Assembly (NCBI GenBank): GCA_023228295.1
Contig: JALOBP010000026.1
Coordinates: forward strand, 1 to 33,561
Source: Methanoregula sp.
GTDB taxonomy: Archaea > Halobacteriota > Methanomicrobia > Methanomicrobiales > Methanospirillaceae
Reading direction: 5' to 3'
Length of the DNA stretch: 33,561 nucleotides
The position numbers and the translations under genes were made by a program. A model generated the notes under the pieces. The model was not told where the DNA came from, did no database searches, and worked only from the letters and a program-made list of their open reading frames with translations. Every line of letters begins with the position of its first letter. Within the stretch, counting starts at the first letter, position 1. Below are positions 15,278 to 23,503 of the stretch, piece after piece.

Positions 15278-15373
15278 ATTGGTCTTATGGACTTTAAACT
15301 CAGGCCCATCGCTCTATCAGAAATACGGTGAATTTTCTCCATGCGGCAAATCATACTGTGGCAGTCAGAATAA

Positions 15374-15544
15374 TTTACCCGGACGGGTTTCCATCCGCAA
15401 GACCCCCTACCATCCCGGACCCTGCGGTACGCGTTGAACCGGCTTAAGGAAGAGAATTTCCTGATCGAGCATCATTATTTTATCGACGCCCGGCAGAGCC
15501 TGTACGGCCAGAACCCGCTCCCAAATGATGTGGTTGTCGTATGA
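15374..15544 (+). pseudogene. Remnant of a small winged-helix protein
   Basis: The frame runs from just after a TAA at 15371 to TGA 15542 with no start codon in its first half. Its translation contains LPSRTLRYALNRLKEENFLIEHH and then YFIDARQSLYG, which reads like the recognition helix and wing of an archaeal MarR/ArsR-type winged helix. The preceding residues (FTRTGFHPQDP) resemble the turn before that helix but the first helices are missing, with stops in the frame upstream. I take it as a 5'-truncated regulator gene. It lies in the 330-base gap between the importer operon and the antiporter; the rest of the gap shows nothing else. Confidence 0.55.
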
Positions 15545-15593
15545 TACGGTATCCCCTGCATTACACCGGCACGAAGTACCCCGGCACCCCGCC

Positions 15594-17606
15594 TCATCTC
15601 TCGTTTTCCCCTTTGAACAGCCCTGCACCCAGCGCGATATACGACGGCGTCCCGTACACAATGGCCACGTCGCCGGCCTCAAGCCGTGTTTCCCCGCCAA
15701 TTCCGGTAATTGTCTCCTCCCCTCTCTGGATGGCAAGGATGAGGATATTGTGCCGCTTGCGCAGGTTAAAATCTCCCAGCATCTTTCCCGCCAGTGGCGA
15801 TCCCCTCTCGACAGTAAACGCGGTGATTGTAATATTGGGGATATTCCGTATGAGTTCCGGAATATTTGCAAGCGGGACGCTCCTGCTCCGGAGCATCTGG
15901 TATCCCCCGGCCCGGACTTCGTTGATGAAGGTATCAATCTGGTCCCGTGGAATGAAGTATTTGTTGAGAACCCTCGTGAATATCTCAACTGACGTTTCGA
16001 ACTCCTCGGCAATCACCTCATCTGCGCCGGCAAGGTAGAGCGCCTCCGTCTCGCTGACATACCGTGTCCTGACAATAATCGTGATTGCTTCGTTCAGCCT
16101 TCGAATCTGCGCCGTGATCTTCCGAATCGCGATCGGATCGTTGATGGCAATGACCGCAATTCTGGCAGAATGGATGCCGGCATGGTTGAGGACACCCTCG
16201 CTCGTTGCATCGCCAAAGATGACCGGCTGGCCTTCGAGCCGCGCCTCGGTGACAAGGTCCGGGTTCAGCTCGACAATAGCATACTCGATCTTCCCATTGC
16301 GGGCGGCCCGTGTAAGATTTCTCCCGGTCATGCCATAACCGATGATCACGAGATGGTCCCTGCGCTCCGGGTGGTGTTTCCCGTCATCAATGCCACAGGT
16401 ACCCTGGGCAATGACCGAGAGCGCCGGCAATCGGCAGAGACGTGCTGTTATGGGATGGCCAAAGCCCAGCATGAATGGCGCCGTGGCCATGGTGACAAGC
16501 GCGACCGCGAGGAATGTCTGGTATGTATCCACCGGCAGGATGCCGACAGTCAGGCCGCTCTGGGCGATGATGAACGAGAACTCCCCGACCTGCGCAAGGG
16601 CAAGACCGGTGAGTGCCGCAATCCTCAAAGGGTACCCGAGGGCAAGGGGGGCAGCTGTTGCGAGGATTGCTTTTACACTGATGACGGCGAGGATAAGAAA
16701 GATAATTCCCCCGAGGTTGGCAGCGACAAACTGGATATCGAGGAGCATACCGACCGAGATAAAGAAGAAACTCGTGAAGATGTCCCGGAAGGGGAGCACG
16801 ATACTTACGGCCTGGTGGCTGTATTCCGAACCGGAGATGAGGAGTCCTGCAAGTAGTGCGCCAATCGCAAGGGATACCCCGGTGAACGAGACGAGCCATG
16901 CCACGCCAAAGCAGATGATGATGATGAAGAGGAGGAACATCTCCTGATTCTTGGTCTTGGCAATCTCGTAGAGGAAGCGGGGGATCAGCCATTTTGCCCC
17001 GGCAAAGAGTATGAACACGATGACAAGGTCCTGGATGATCAGCTGTACCAGCGCGTCGCCGGTGAGGAGCGGCGCTACGGAAAATAACGAGGTGCTGGCA
17101 AGGAACGGGATCGCCATGATCATCGGGATGGCGGCAAGGTCCTGGAATATGAGTATGCCCAGGGCGATACTGCCGTGCGGGGAATCGATCTCCCCGCGCT
17201 CGTGGAGGATCTTGAGAACGATGGCGGTGCTGGAGAGCGAGAGCAGAAAACCCATCAGGACTGCTTCGCCGGCCGGCCAGCCGTAGAGCAGGGCAAGGCC
17301 GCAGAAGAAGGCAAAGGATAGGCCGACCTGCAGGGCCCCGCCAACAATGGCGATGAGCCGGATCTTCCAGAGATCCTTGAAGGAGAATTCAAGGCCTATG
17401 GTGAAGAGCAGGAGGATGATACCGATCTCGGCAAGGCTGTTGACCTGTTCCTCGCCATGGATGAGGGAGAACCCGTACGGTCCGACAATGATGCCCGTGA
17501 GAATGAATGCAACGAGCGGCGGGACTTTCATCCGGTTGAATATAAGGCCGACAACAAGTGCAATGGTAAAGACGATCAGGATATCAGTGAAGAGGGCAAA
17601 TACCAC
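15594..17606 (-). CDS. Kef-type monovalent cation:proton antiporter with TrkA domains
   Basis: 670 residues from GTG 17606. A TTG two codons earlier is open, but the AAAGGAGG ribosome-binding site lies seven bases from the GTG and only one base from the TTG, which decides for GTG. Residues 1-~385 form a CPA2 antiporter with about twelve membrane segments (LVAFILTGIIVGPYG, LLLFTIGLEFSFKDL, SLSSTAIVLKIL with the conserved Ser/Thr stretch, GILIFQDLAAIPM with the transport Asp). Residues ~408-530 are a TrkA-N Rossmann domain (VIIGYGMTGRNL, IVELNPD), and residues ~575-660 a TrkA-C domain. It exports potassium or sodium in exchange for protons under nucleotide control. Monocistronic on the minus strand. 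Confidence 0.9.
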   Translation of the reverse strand: MVFALFTDILIVFTIALVVGLIFNRMKVPPLVAFILTGIIVGPYGFSLIHGEEQVNSLAEIGIILLLFTIGLEFSFKDLWKIRLIAIVGGALQVGLSFAFFCGLALLYGWPAGEAVLMGFLLSLSSTAIVLKILHERGEIDSPHGSIALGILIFQDLAAIPMIMAIPFLASTSLFSVAPLLTGDALVQLIIQDLVIVFILFAGAKWLIPRFLYEIAKTKNQEMFLLFIIIICFGVAWLVSFTGVSLAIGALLAGLLISGSEYSHQAVSIVLPFRDIFTSFFFISVGMLLDIQFVAANLGGIIFLILAVISVKAILATAAPLALGYPLRIAALTGLALAQVGEFSFIIAQSGLTVGILPVDTYQTFLAVALVTMATAPFMLGFGHPITARLCRLPALSVIAQGTCGIDDGKHHPERRDHLVIIGYGMTGRNLTRAARNGKIEYAIVELNPDLVTEARLEGQPVIFGDATSEGVLNHAGIHSARIAVIAINDPIAIRKITAQIRRLNEAITIIVRTRYVSETEALYLAGADEVIAEEFETSVEIFTRVLNKYFIPRDQIDTFINEVRAGGYQMLRSRSVPLANIPELIRNIPNITITAFTVERGSPLAGKMLGDFNLRKRHNILILAIQRGEETITGIGGETRLEAGDVAIVYGTPSYIALGAGLFKGENER

Positions 17607-17720
17607 GGGCAAGCCTCCTTTGGATTAGTATTGCAGTTCTCTATAAAAATTGTTGCAGGGAATCTGGCTGATCCTTACCCGGTCCCTTTCATTTTTTTAA
17701 GAATGATAGAAAAAACCGGT

Positions 17721-18908
17721 TTATGGTCGTCCCCCTGGGATACTGCAGATACTGTTCGTACAGGAGAGGCCGCTTCCGCAATCCGCAGCAGTGCTGCACG
17801 GGGAGCCAGGGGCCTTTCCCGTTGACGCACCCGCATTCCCGCTGCTGATGGATGAACCCGAGCCGGGTTTCATGCAGTTTCCTCCGCTGCATGACAACCC
17901 CCCGATACAATCCACATCCTTTGTGCAGTCCTTGTTGAATGTAGTTTCCACGGTCCAGTCTGCGCAATTCGCGCAGGGCCGGCATGCATGGTACCGCCAC
18001 ATCGTACCCGGGTCACCCTGGAGCATCGACTCATCCGTGTAGACTTTACCCTGCCCGATGGCGATATACCCGGTCCCGATCTGGACGTCCCAATAATCCT
18101 GCGTATCGGAGGAGTCGTGCCACCGCACTTCATAAATCTTCGACATGGGCTTTGTGAGGATCTTTCCTTCAAGATCGATGAATGATTTCTTGATTTTCGA
18201 TGCAAAGAACGCCTTTGCTTCGGCCTCGCTCATTGTGAGATCCGGCAGGGCATTGATCGTTGCAGCCTGCGAAGGGGCCGAGACATTGGTGTAGAAGACT
18301 GCCAGCTGGTACCGGGAGACGTCCAGCGACTCCGGCGACTGTTCGCCCAGTGTCGCACCATTTCCCTTGGGCTTTTCGTCCCAGAACCCGACCGTGTAAT
18401 AGTCAAGGCCGGGCGTCCTCGGGGGCTCTCCTTCACCGGACCATGTATTGCCTTTCTGGGCATCGATGGCCGGGCCGAATGCCGTGGAGAGTGTATAGTA
18501 ATACCCAGGGTAAGGGTTTCCGGCAGGCAGGATCTTGGTCATCCAGTTCACGGGCGGGGTTGAGGCGGGCGGGGTGACAAGGATCTTTGCAATTTCTCCA
18601 TACATCTTTTCCCGGATCGCATCCGTGTCGCAGGTTGTTCCTGCCATAGGGCCACCTATCTGGCGGTTCCCGGCAAACTGGCTGCATACCTCCGGCCTCT
18701 CTTGGCAGAACTGGGTGCAGGTTTCCTGATTGGCGGTACAGTAAGCACTGCATTCCTCTTCCGACTTACACTGGCCCGGGCCGCTGATGGAGGCAGCACC
18801 GTCTCCCCCTGGTGCAGATGACGGGGAGGTGGTACATCCTGCCGATGCCAGCAGGAGGATGATGAGCAATATTGTGAAAAAACCAGGAAGACGTTGATTA
18901 ATATCCAT
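17721..18908 (-). CDS. Cysteine-rich surface lipoprotein of unknown function
   Basis: 395 residues from ATG 18908 (the frame opens nine codons earlier, but only this start gives a compact signal). The lipobox LLASAGC ends a signal of about 30 residues. Residues ~50-90 hold a dense run of Cys pairs (CKSEEECSAYC, CTQFCQERPEVC). The middle (about 95-320) is a non-repetitive secreted domain without a family I recognise. The C-terminus has two small disulfide modules of the form C-x4-DC-x2-GLSC-x3/4-C (CTKDVDCIGGLSC and CSTAADCGSGLSC), separated by a Ser/Gly linker and resembling Dickkopf- or EGF-like knots. Probably an exported, membrane-anchored protein. The nearest gene, the antiporter, starts about 115 bases downstream on the same strand. 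Confidence 0.78.
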   Translation of the reverse strand: MDINQRLPGFFTILLIILLLASAGCTTSPSSAPGGDGAASISGPGQCKSEEECSAYCTANQETCTQFCQERPEVCSQFAGNRQIGGPMAGTTCDTDAIREKMYGEIAKILVTPPASTPPVNWMTKILPAGNPYPGYYYTLSTAFGPAIDAQKGNTWSGEGEPPRTPGLDYYTVGFWDEKPKGNGATLGEQSPESLDVSRYQLAVFYTNVSAPSQAATINALPDLTMSEAEAKAFFASKIKKSFIDLEGKILTKPMSKIYEVRWHDSSDTQDYWDVQIGTGYIAIGQGKVYTDESMLQGDPGTMWRYHACRPCANCADWTVETTFNKDCTKDVDCIGGLSCSGGNCMKPGSGSSISSGNAGASTGKAPGSPCSTAADCGSGLSCTNSICSIPGGRP

Positions 18909-19050
18909 GCTGGAGCCTCTGATTGCTTTCAACAAAAAAAGGTTTGGGTTTTTATCTCAGGAAACGAATATCCTCTTCCGCGGGTTTTAAATCATGCACA
19001 GCCCATGGTGTATCAATGGGATTCCCGTACCGGAACCCCGAGGTAAACGT

Positions 19051-19776
19051 ATGGCGTCAGATCTGAAGATCCCGATTAACTATGCCGAAGCTTCTGCGGT
19101 GCTGAAAAATGCCCTGAAGTTGTCCGGCTCGCCGGTAGCATTCCGGTTCGCAACAAAGAAAGAGGAGATCCCGGCAGGGATGGAGAAGTTTGACAAGACC
19201 GTCCGGCACTGCACGATGATCGGCATCGCACGGCGTGAAGGCAGGATCTTTTACGCAACTTCCGACAACCACGAGTGCAATGGCGGGGCATGGTCGCTTG
19301 GCCTGCGGGAGATCACCGAGACCTTAAAAAACGGAGATTTCTATTTCAAGCTCGGCAAGTTCGAGAGTTCTGCTGCCTGTAAACGGACCCTCGACCGGGT
19401 TGCCCGTCTTGAGACCGGGTTTACCCATGCGACCCTGTATGCACCCCTGGAGAAAACGCCGTTCGACCCGCAGGTTGTCATCATCGTGGCAAACCCGTGG
19501 GCAATGCTCAAGCTCTCGCAGAGCACCCTTTTCCGCGTTGGCGGGAGGATCAATGCGGAATTTGCCGGCATCCAGTCGGTCTGTGCCGATGCCTGCGCCC
19601 AGACCTATCTAAACGGCAGGGTAAATTTCTCGCTGGGCTGCGATGGCTCGCGGAAGTTCTCAGGAATCGAGGATGGCGAGATGGTCATGGGGATTCCTGC
19701 CGAGTTCATCCCCGAACTTGTTGAATCCTTAAAAGTCGTGACCGCAGCTCCCGGCTCAAAACCCGGGGCAAAATAA
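19051..19776 (+). CDS. DUF169 family protein
   Basis: 241 residues from ATG 19051, chosen because GAGGT lies eight bases before it; the frame is open to 18994. DUF169 proteins are common in methanogens and other anaerobes and have no agreed function. Family-like features are KLSGSPVAFRF near residue 25, the Cys-containing RHCTMIGIARREG, HECNGGAWSLGL, and SVCADACAQTYLNGRVNFSLGCDGSR near the end. Five or more well-spaced cysteines and a redox- or metal-linked role in related proteins make an Fe-S or heme link possible. No signal peptide; cytoplasmic. Confidence 0.82.
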   Translation: MASDLKIPINYAEASAVLKNALKLSGSPVAFRFATKKEEIPAGMEKFDKTVRHCTMIGIARREGRIFYATSDNHECNGGAWSLGLREITETLKNGDFYFKLGKFESSAACKRTLDRVARLETGFTHATLYAPLEKTPFDPQVVIIVANPWAMLKLSQSTLFRVGGRINAEFAGIQSVCADACAQTYLNGRVNFSLGCDGSRKFSGIEDGEMVMGIPAEFIPELVESLKVVTAAPGSKPGAK

Positions 19777-19849
19777 CCAATCTTCTTTTTAATTACTGCT
19801 ATGGCAGATGTGTTCAAAAAAAAGAATTTTTCTTACGGATACTCGTGTA

Positions 19850-20254
19850 TCAGATGAGTTTTGCCCCTGCCGTTGGCCCGGGCTTACATTCGAAGATTTC
19901 AGTTATCTTAATGATAACGAGGGACCGTGCAGGGAGCTCCGGCCTCTTCTGGTTGACTTTTGCCTTCATCTCCTCATATTCCGGCCCTGCATTCTTGATT
20001 GATGCAACACCCTTGATCTGGAAACAGCCCTTGATCTCGGGGCCCCAGATATACAGGGCGATCTTCGGGTTGACCCGGAGGTTGGAGAGGGTCTTGTTCA
20101 TGAAATTGTCGGTAATCCAGATAGTCTCGTCATTGACGAGCTCGACCATCCCGATAGGGATGACATTGGGTGTCCCTTCTTTTGATGCAGTTGCCACGGG
20201 GAAGATCCTCATCTTTGAGAATGCTTCCTTCATATCCGCATTCAGCTTTACCAT
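19850..20254 (-). CDS. Pyridoxamine 5'-phosphate oxidase-like flavin protein
   Basis: A split-barrel flavin-binding protein. The frame allows a start at 20266, but GGTGA sits five bases before ATG 20254, giving 134 residues starting MVKLNADMKEAF. The core reads RIFPVATASKEGTPNVIPIG, TIWITDNFMNKTLSNLRVNPKIALYIW, and GCFQIKGVASI, typical for the small PPOX-like family that binds FMN or F420. Likely a reductase of unknown substrate in the cytoplasm. It is transcribed alone, divergent from the gene at 20395. Confidence 0.83.
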   Translation of the reverse strand: MVKLNADMKEAFSKMRIFPVATASKEGTPNVIPIGMVELVNDETIWITDNFMNKTLSNLRVNPKIALYIWGPEIKGCFQIKGVASIKNAGPEYEEMKAKVNQKRPELPARSLVIIKITEIFECKPGPTAGAKLI

Positions 20255-20394
20255 ACCATTCACCATTCAATCCCAAGGATTTTAAATCACATATACTTTT
20301 TGCCGGAATGATTCCACGGGATGTCTGGCAGAGACCCTGCTCACTTTCGCCTCCTGCCCGGCCATGGTATATTACTCTCCGGATCTCAAAACTG

Positions 20395-20718
20395 ATGGTG
20401 AGGAAAATTACCCTGCAGCAGAACCCAATGGAAGTATTCCAGAAAGAATCACCCGAAGTGGCCGCAGCATTCAATGGTCTGATCATGTCCCTTGTTGCCT
20501 CAAAAGGCCTTGATGCAAAGACCAGGCAACTCATCTACATTGCCATGAAGGCCTCGATGGGCGACCAGATGGCCGTGAAAGCCCATATCCCGATGGCAAA
20601 AGCAGCGGGGGCGACAAAAGAGGAGGTTGTGGATGCGATTCTCATGACGCTCACGGTCTCCGGTATCCGCGGCGTGGTGTCCTGCCTGCCGGAAGCCGTC
20701 AGCCAGTTTGAAAAATAA
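20395..20718 (+). CDS. Carboxymuconolactone decarboxylase (AhpD-like) family protein without CxxC
   Basis: 107 residues from ATG 20395. The all-helical CMD core is visible: SPEVAAAFNGLIMSLVASKGLDAKTRQLIYIAMKA, HIPMAKAAGATKEEVVDAILM, and VSGIRGVVSCLPEA. In AhpD-type peroxidase partners the motif CxxC-x3-H follows the second helix. Here the equivalent segment reads MGDQMAVKAH, with the histidine kept but both cysteines replaced. It is thus not a thiol-disulfide enzyme of the usual kind. The start could be the later ATG at 20428, which would remove eleven residues. Short single-gene unit. Confidence 0.78.
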   Translation: MVRKITLQQNPMEVFQKESPEVAAAFNGLIMSLVASKGLDAKTRQLIYIAMKASMGDQMAVKAHIPMAKAAGATKEEVVDAILMTLTVSGIRGVVSCLPEAVSQFEK

Positions 20719-20784
20719 CTGCCTGTCGCTCCAGTTTTTGCTCATTTCCCGTGGATATTAAGGGAGGGCCTGCCGGGTAATGAT

Positions 20785-21276
20785 TCAGGCCCCAATGCGA
20801 CGGGCAACAGCATCCAGCGCATCGATGACCGTTGCAGCCTTTGGCTTCATGATGGCAACCGGAATATCGACAATCTTCTCCACCATAGATGCAAGGATAG
20901 GTGCACAGATGATGCCGGCTGCCCCCTCCTTCTCAGCCATAACGGATGCAATGATGCATTCCTCGATAGAATTGGCAGTATACCCCCGGATCCGGTATAC
21001 CCGGTCACGGATGGTGATCTCGTGGCCCTCCAGTTCATCGAGCAGGAACTTTGCTGCAATCACGGCAACAAAGGCCGGAAGCTCCGGCTCAAGCACTGCA
21101 ACGATCTTTTTTATTGTGGAGAGCCGCACGTCCACTACACCCGAGCTGATCTTGTAGAGTGTGGCAAGCGGGATACCGGAAATGTCTGCCAGCTCCTTAA
21201 TGGTCATGTCGCGGCGTTGCAGTTCTCCATCCAGTGCAGTCCGAAAATCAGTTTCGAATATCCTTTTTGATAACAT
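20785..21276 (-). CDS. Helix-turn-helix regulator with C-terminal sensor-like domain
   Basis: 163 residues. Residues ~10-65 form an XRE/Cro-type HTH (TIKELADISGIPLATLYKISSG is the helix-turn-helix). After a short link, residues ~85-160 are an alpha/beta domain (RVYRIRGYTANSIEECII, EGAAGIICAPILASMV, DIPVAIMKPKAATVIDALDAV) that resembles the effector-binding N-domain of PrpR-like sensors. The gene diverges from the coenzyme M operon, with about 100 bases between their starts. The start at ATG 21276 has no Shine-Dalgarno sequence and AT-rich DNA (TATTATAATA) directly before it, suggesting a leaderless or near-leaderless mRNA. It is the natural candidate regulator of the operon at 21381-27133 and of itself. 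Confidence 0.78.
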   Translation of the reverse strand: MLSKRIFETDFRTALDGELQRRDMTIKELADISGIPLATLYKISSGVVDVRLSTIKKIVAVLEPELPAFVAVIAAKFLLDELEGHEITIRDRVYRIRGYTANSIEECIIASVMAEKEGAAGIICAPILASMVEKIVDIPVAIMKPKAATVIDALDAVARRIGA

Positions 21277-21380
21277 TATGCTATTATAATACCATTTATT
21301 AGAAAAATGTTCCCTTTTAAGGTAATTTTTTAATGATTATTACACAAATCTTTTTCAGCCAGACCAACAACCGGTCATGT
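21277..21380. promoter_or_regulatory. Divergent promoter region of the regulator and the coenzyme M operon
   Basis: AT-rich until about 21350. On the minus strand TATTATAATA lies just before the regulator start. On the plus strand GTAATTTTTTAATGATT (about 21321-21337) is TATA-like and would start transcription near 21360. AACATT (about 21275-21280) and AATGTT (about 21306-21311) form a spaced inverted repeat that could hold a regulator. Confidence 0.4.
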
Positions 21381-22163
21381 ATGAGTTCCTGTACTATTCA
21401 TGAGATCACCATCCTTCCCGGGCATGATAAGTACGGGAACCCGGAGCAGTTCGAACCGATCGTGATCCGCCCGGGCGATACGATCTCGATAGTCGGCCCG
21501 ACCGGTTCGGGGAAGACCGCGTTCATCAACGATATCGAAGTGTTTGCCCAGGATGATACGTCAACCGGAAGAACGGTCCTTGTCAATGGGGAGATTCCCC
21601 CGGAGGAATTCATCCGTGACCCTTCAAAAAAGCCGATAGCCCTCATAACCCAGAACACCAAGTGTCTCGCCGACATGACGGTCGGGACCTTCCTTGCCAT
21701 GCATGTCAGGGCACGCAGGATTGACCGGCCGGATATCATTACCGAAACCATCGATCTTGCCAACCAGTTCACCGGTGAACAGGTCCAGGCCGGCTTTCGG
21801 ATCTCCGCCCTCTCGGGTGGCCAGACCCGGGCACTCATGGTCGCCGATGCGATCCTGATCAGCAATGCGCCGCTCATTCTTCTGGATGAAGTGGAGAACG
21901 CCGGCATCTTCCGGGAACGGGTCATCGGGGTCTTAAAAGAATACTGCAAATCGGTTATCTTCGTGACCCATGACCCGCTTGTCTCGCTCCTGTCCGACCG
22001 GAGGATTGTAATGCGTCATGGCGGTGTTGAAAAGGTTCTTTGCCCGGAAGGCCGTGAAACACATATCCGTGATATGGTGTCACGCATGGACGTAACACTG
22101 TGCCGCTTCCGGGAACGGATCCGCGCCGGGGAACTCCTTACTGAACAGGGTTTTCCGGTATGA
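21381..22163 (+). CDS. ABC-type ATPase without a membrane partner, first gene of the coenzyme M operon
   Basis: 260 residues from ATG 21381 (an earlier ATG at 21333 is open but lies inside the promoter-like stretch). Walker A GPTGSGKT at 39-46, signature LSGGQTRAL near 153, Walker B LILLDEVEN near 177, and H-loop VTHDPL near 208 are all present, so it should bind and hydrolyse ATP. No permease or binding protein is encoded nearby, and the next genes are a GTPase and Fe-S proteins, so it is more like soluble ABC proteins (as SufC or component A2 in McrA activation) than a transporter subunit. Its stop overlaps the GTPase start by four bases. Function unknown. Confidence 0.8.
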   Translation: MSSCTIHEITILPGHDKYGNPEQFEPIVIRPGDTISIVGPTGSGKTAFINDIEVFAQDDTSTGRTVLVNGEIPPEEFIRDPSKKPIALITQNTKCLADMTVGTFLAMHVRARRIDRPDIITETIDLANQFTGEQVQAGFRISALSGGQTRALMVADAILISNAPLILLDEVENAGIFRERVIGVLKEYCKSVIFVTHDPLVSLLSDRRIVMRHGGVEKVLCPEGRETHIRDMVSRMDVTLCRFRERIRAGELLTEQGFPV

Positions 22164-22867
22164 AACTCATCATCATCGCCGGTCCCCCGAGCGCCGGCAA
22201 GACTGCCGTGACCCGACAGATCATCCGCAGCTTCTCCGGCCAGAAGAAGATCGCGTTTCTGAAGATTGATGTGGTGCGAGCGTTCGAGGATGAGGAACTC
22301 CGGGAAGAGTTCAATATCCCGGCAAAGAAGATCTATTCCGGCGACCTCTGTCCCGATCATACGGGCATCATGGTACTGCAGGATGCTCTCTCGTGGGCAG
22401 AGCATGAGGGTGCCGATCTTTTTATTATAGAGAGTGCCGGGCTATGCCTCCGCTGCTCCCCGTATGTCACCCAGTCGCTTGGGATTGTTGTCCTGTCCGC
22501 GGTGAGCGGGATGAACTCGCCCCTGAAGATGGGGCCGATGATCGCCCTTGCCGATGTTGCGGTAATCACCAAGACGGATCTGATATCCCAGTCGGAGAAG
22601 GAGGTCTTCCGGGAGAAGACAAAGGAAGTAGCTCCTGCAATGGATATCATCGAGACCAATGCCATACAGGGGACCGGCCTGCGGTACCTCATGCGGTCGA
22701 TCGAGGCGCTTCCTGATATCGCGGATAAAAAAACCATGACCTTACGGGGCATCCCCCCTCTTGGCGTCTGCACCATCTGCGTGGGAAAACGGGAGACCGG
22801 CTGGCAGAACCATTTCGGGGTTGTGCGGAAACTTGACGCGGCTGACGATATTTTCCGGGGTGACTGA
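22160..22867 (+). CDS. HypB/CobW-like GTPase with several cysteines
   Basis: 235 residues. P-loop GPPSAGKT (8-15), switch/Walker B FIIESAG (88-94) and guanine-specificity TKTD (137-140) place it in the SIMIBI class near HypB, UreG and CobW/G3E metallochaperones. Cysteines are placed unusually: Cys64 in SGDLCPDH, CLRC right after Walker B (96-99), and GVCTICVGKRETGW near the C-terminus. CPDH/CxxC arrangements in such GTPases usually hold a transition metal or cluster. It overlaps the ABC ATPase and is followed one base later by the start of an Fe-S protein. A role in loading metal, cluster or sulfur onto partners of this operon is a fair inference. Confidence 0.8.
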   Translation: MKLIIIAGPPSAGKTAVTRQIIRSFSGQKKIAFLKIDVVRAFEDEELREEFNIPAKKIYSGDLCPDHTGIMVLQDALSWAEHEGADLFIIESAGLCLRCSPYVTQSLGIVVLSAVSGMNSPLKMGPMIALADVAVITKTDLISQSEKEVFREKTKEVAPAMDIIETNAIQGTGLRYLMRSIEALPDIADKKTMTLRGIPPLGVCTICVGKRETGWQNHFGVVRKLDAADDIFRGD

Positions 22868-22868
22868 C

Positions 22869-23492
22869 GTGACAGGCCGCTGGCAGCCGCCCGGTAAAAA
22901 CTGTGGTGCATGCGGTGCCCCGTCATGTTCGGATTTCATGGTGATGATCGGCCGTGGGGAGAAGACGCGGGAAGACTGCCCGTTCAGTTGTGAATGTGCA
23001 GCCCCTTCTCCCGCCACAGAACCAAATTACACCGGTACCGATGTCTGCGGGAGGGCGTATGATTTTGTTATCGGGCCGCTGGGGACTGAGCCCTCGGCCC
23101 GGAAGATCATCCTGCCGTTCCGAGCCGATCTTGTCGAGCGCTGGAATATTGTTCCGGGTGATGTTGTTCTCGGCCGGCCGATGGGACAGGGCTGTCCCGT
23201 CCAGCACGTCCTCCGTGTGATCGATGCAAACCCGGTGACCGGCGTCCTCACCTGCCACACGGTCGGCCCCCGTGCAGCAAGAGAGGGAACGGTTAAGGAT
23301 GTTCAGGCCTACCATGTCATAGGGTTTGAAGGGATGGTACACGTGATCAGGCGGCCCCCGGAGTTCGGGTTCCGCATGAGTTTCCTTCCCTCGTTCTGCA
23401 TGATGCATACCGCCCATACCGGTGTCGTGAACATGGTGCTTGGAAAGGCTGGCGGCCTGCATGTCCGTATCGAGGATATCAGGATCCTGTAG
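22869..23492 (+). CDS. Small Fe-S protein with CdhE-type four-cysteine domain
   Basis: 207 residues from GTG 22869; GGGGTGA at 22857-22863 is the ribosome-binding site and rules out the longer open frame. The N-terminus carries Cys12, Cys15, Cys20 and Cys37, i.e. C-x2-C-x4-C-x16-C, the [4Fe-4S] Fes pattern of corrinoid Fe-S protein subunits and AcsC/CdhE. Residues ~50-207 form a second domain with strands (YDFVIGPLGTEPSARKIILPF, LGRPMGQGCPVQHVLRV, FGFRMSFLPSFCMMHTAHTG) that I do not recognise, though GCPVQH suggests another metal or thiol site. It likely carries electrons or a cluster for the DUF39 protein next door. Confidence 0.8.
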   Translation: MTGRWQPPGKNCGACGAPSCSDFMVMIGRGEKTREDCPFSCECAAPSPATEPNYTGTDVCGRAYDFVIGPLGTEPSARKIILPFRADLVERWNIVPGDVVLGRPMGQGCPVQHVLRVIDANPVTGVLTCHTVGPRAAREGTVKDVQAYHVIGFEGMVHVIRRPPEFGFRMSFLPSFCMMHTAHTGVVNMVLGKAGGLHVRIEDIRIL

Positions 23493-23503
23493 GAAGAGTG
23501 GCT

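Noticed and set aside
21333..21380. Longer N-terminus of the ABC ATPase from ATG 21333
   Set aside because: The extra 16 residues lie in AT-rich promoter-like DNA and would add an unrelated hydrophobic stretch; ATG 21381 gives a normal beginning.
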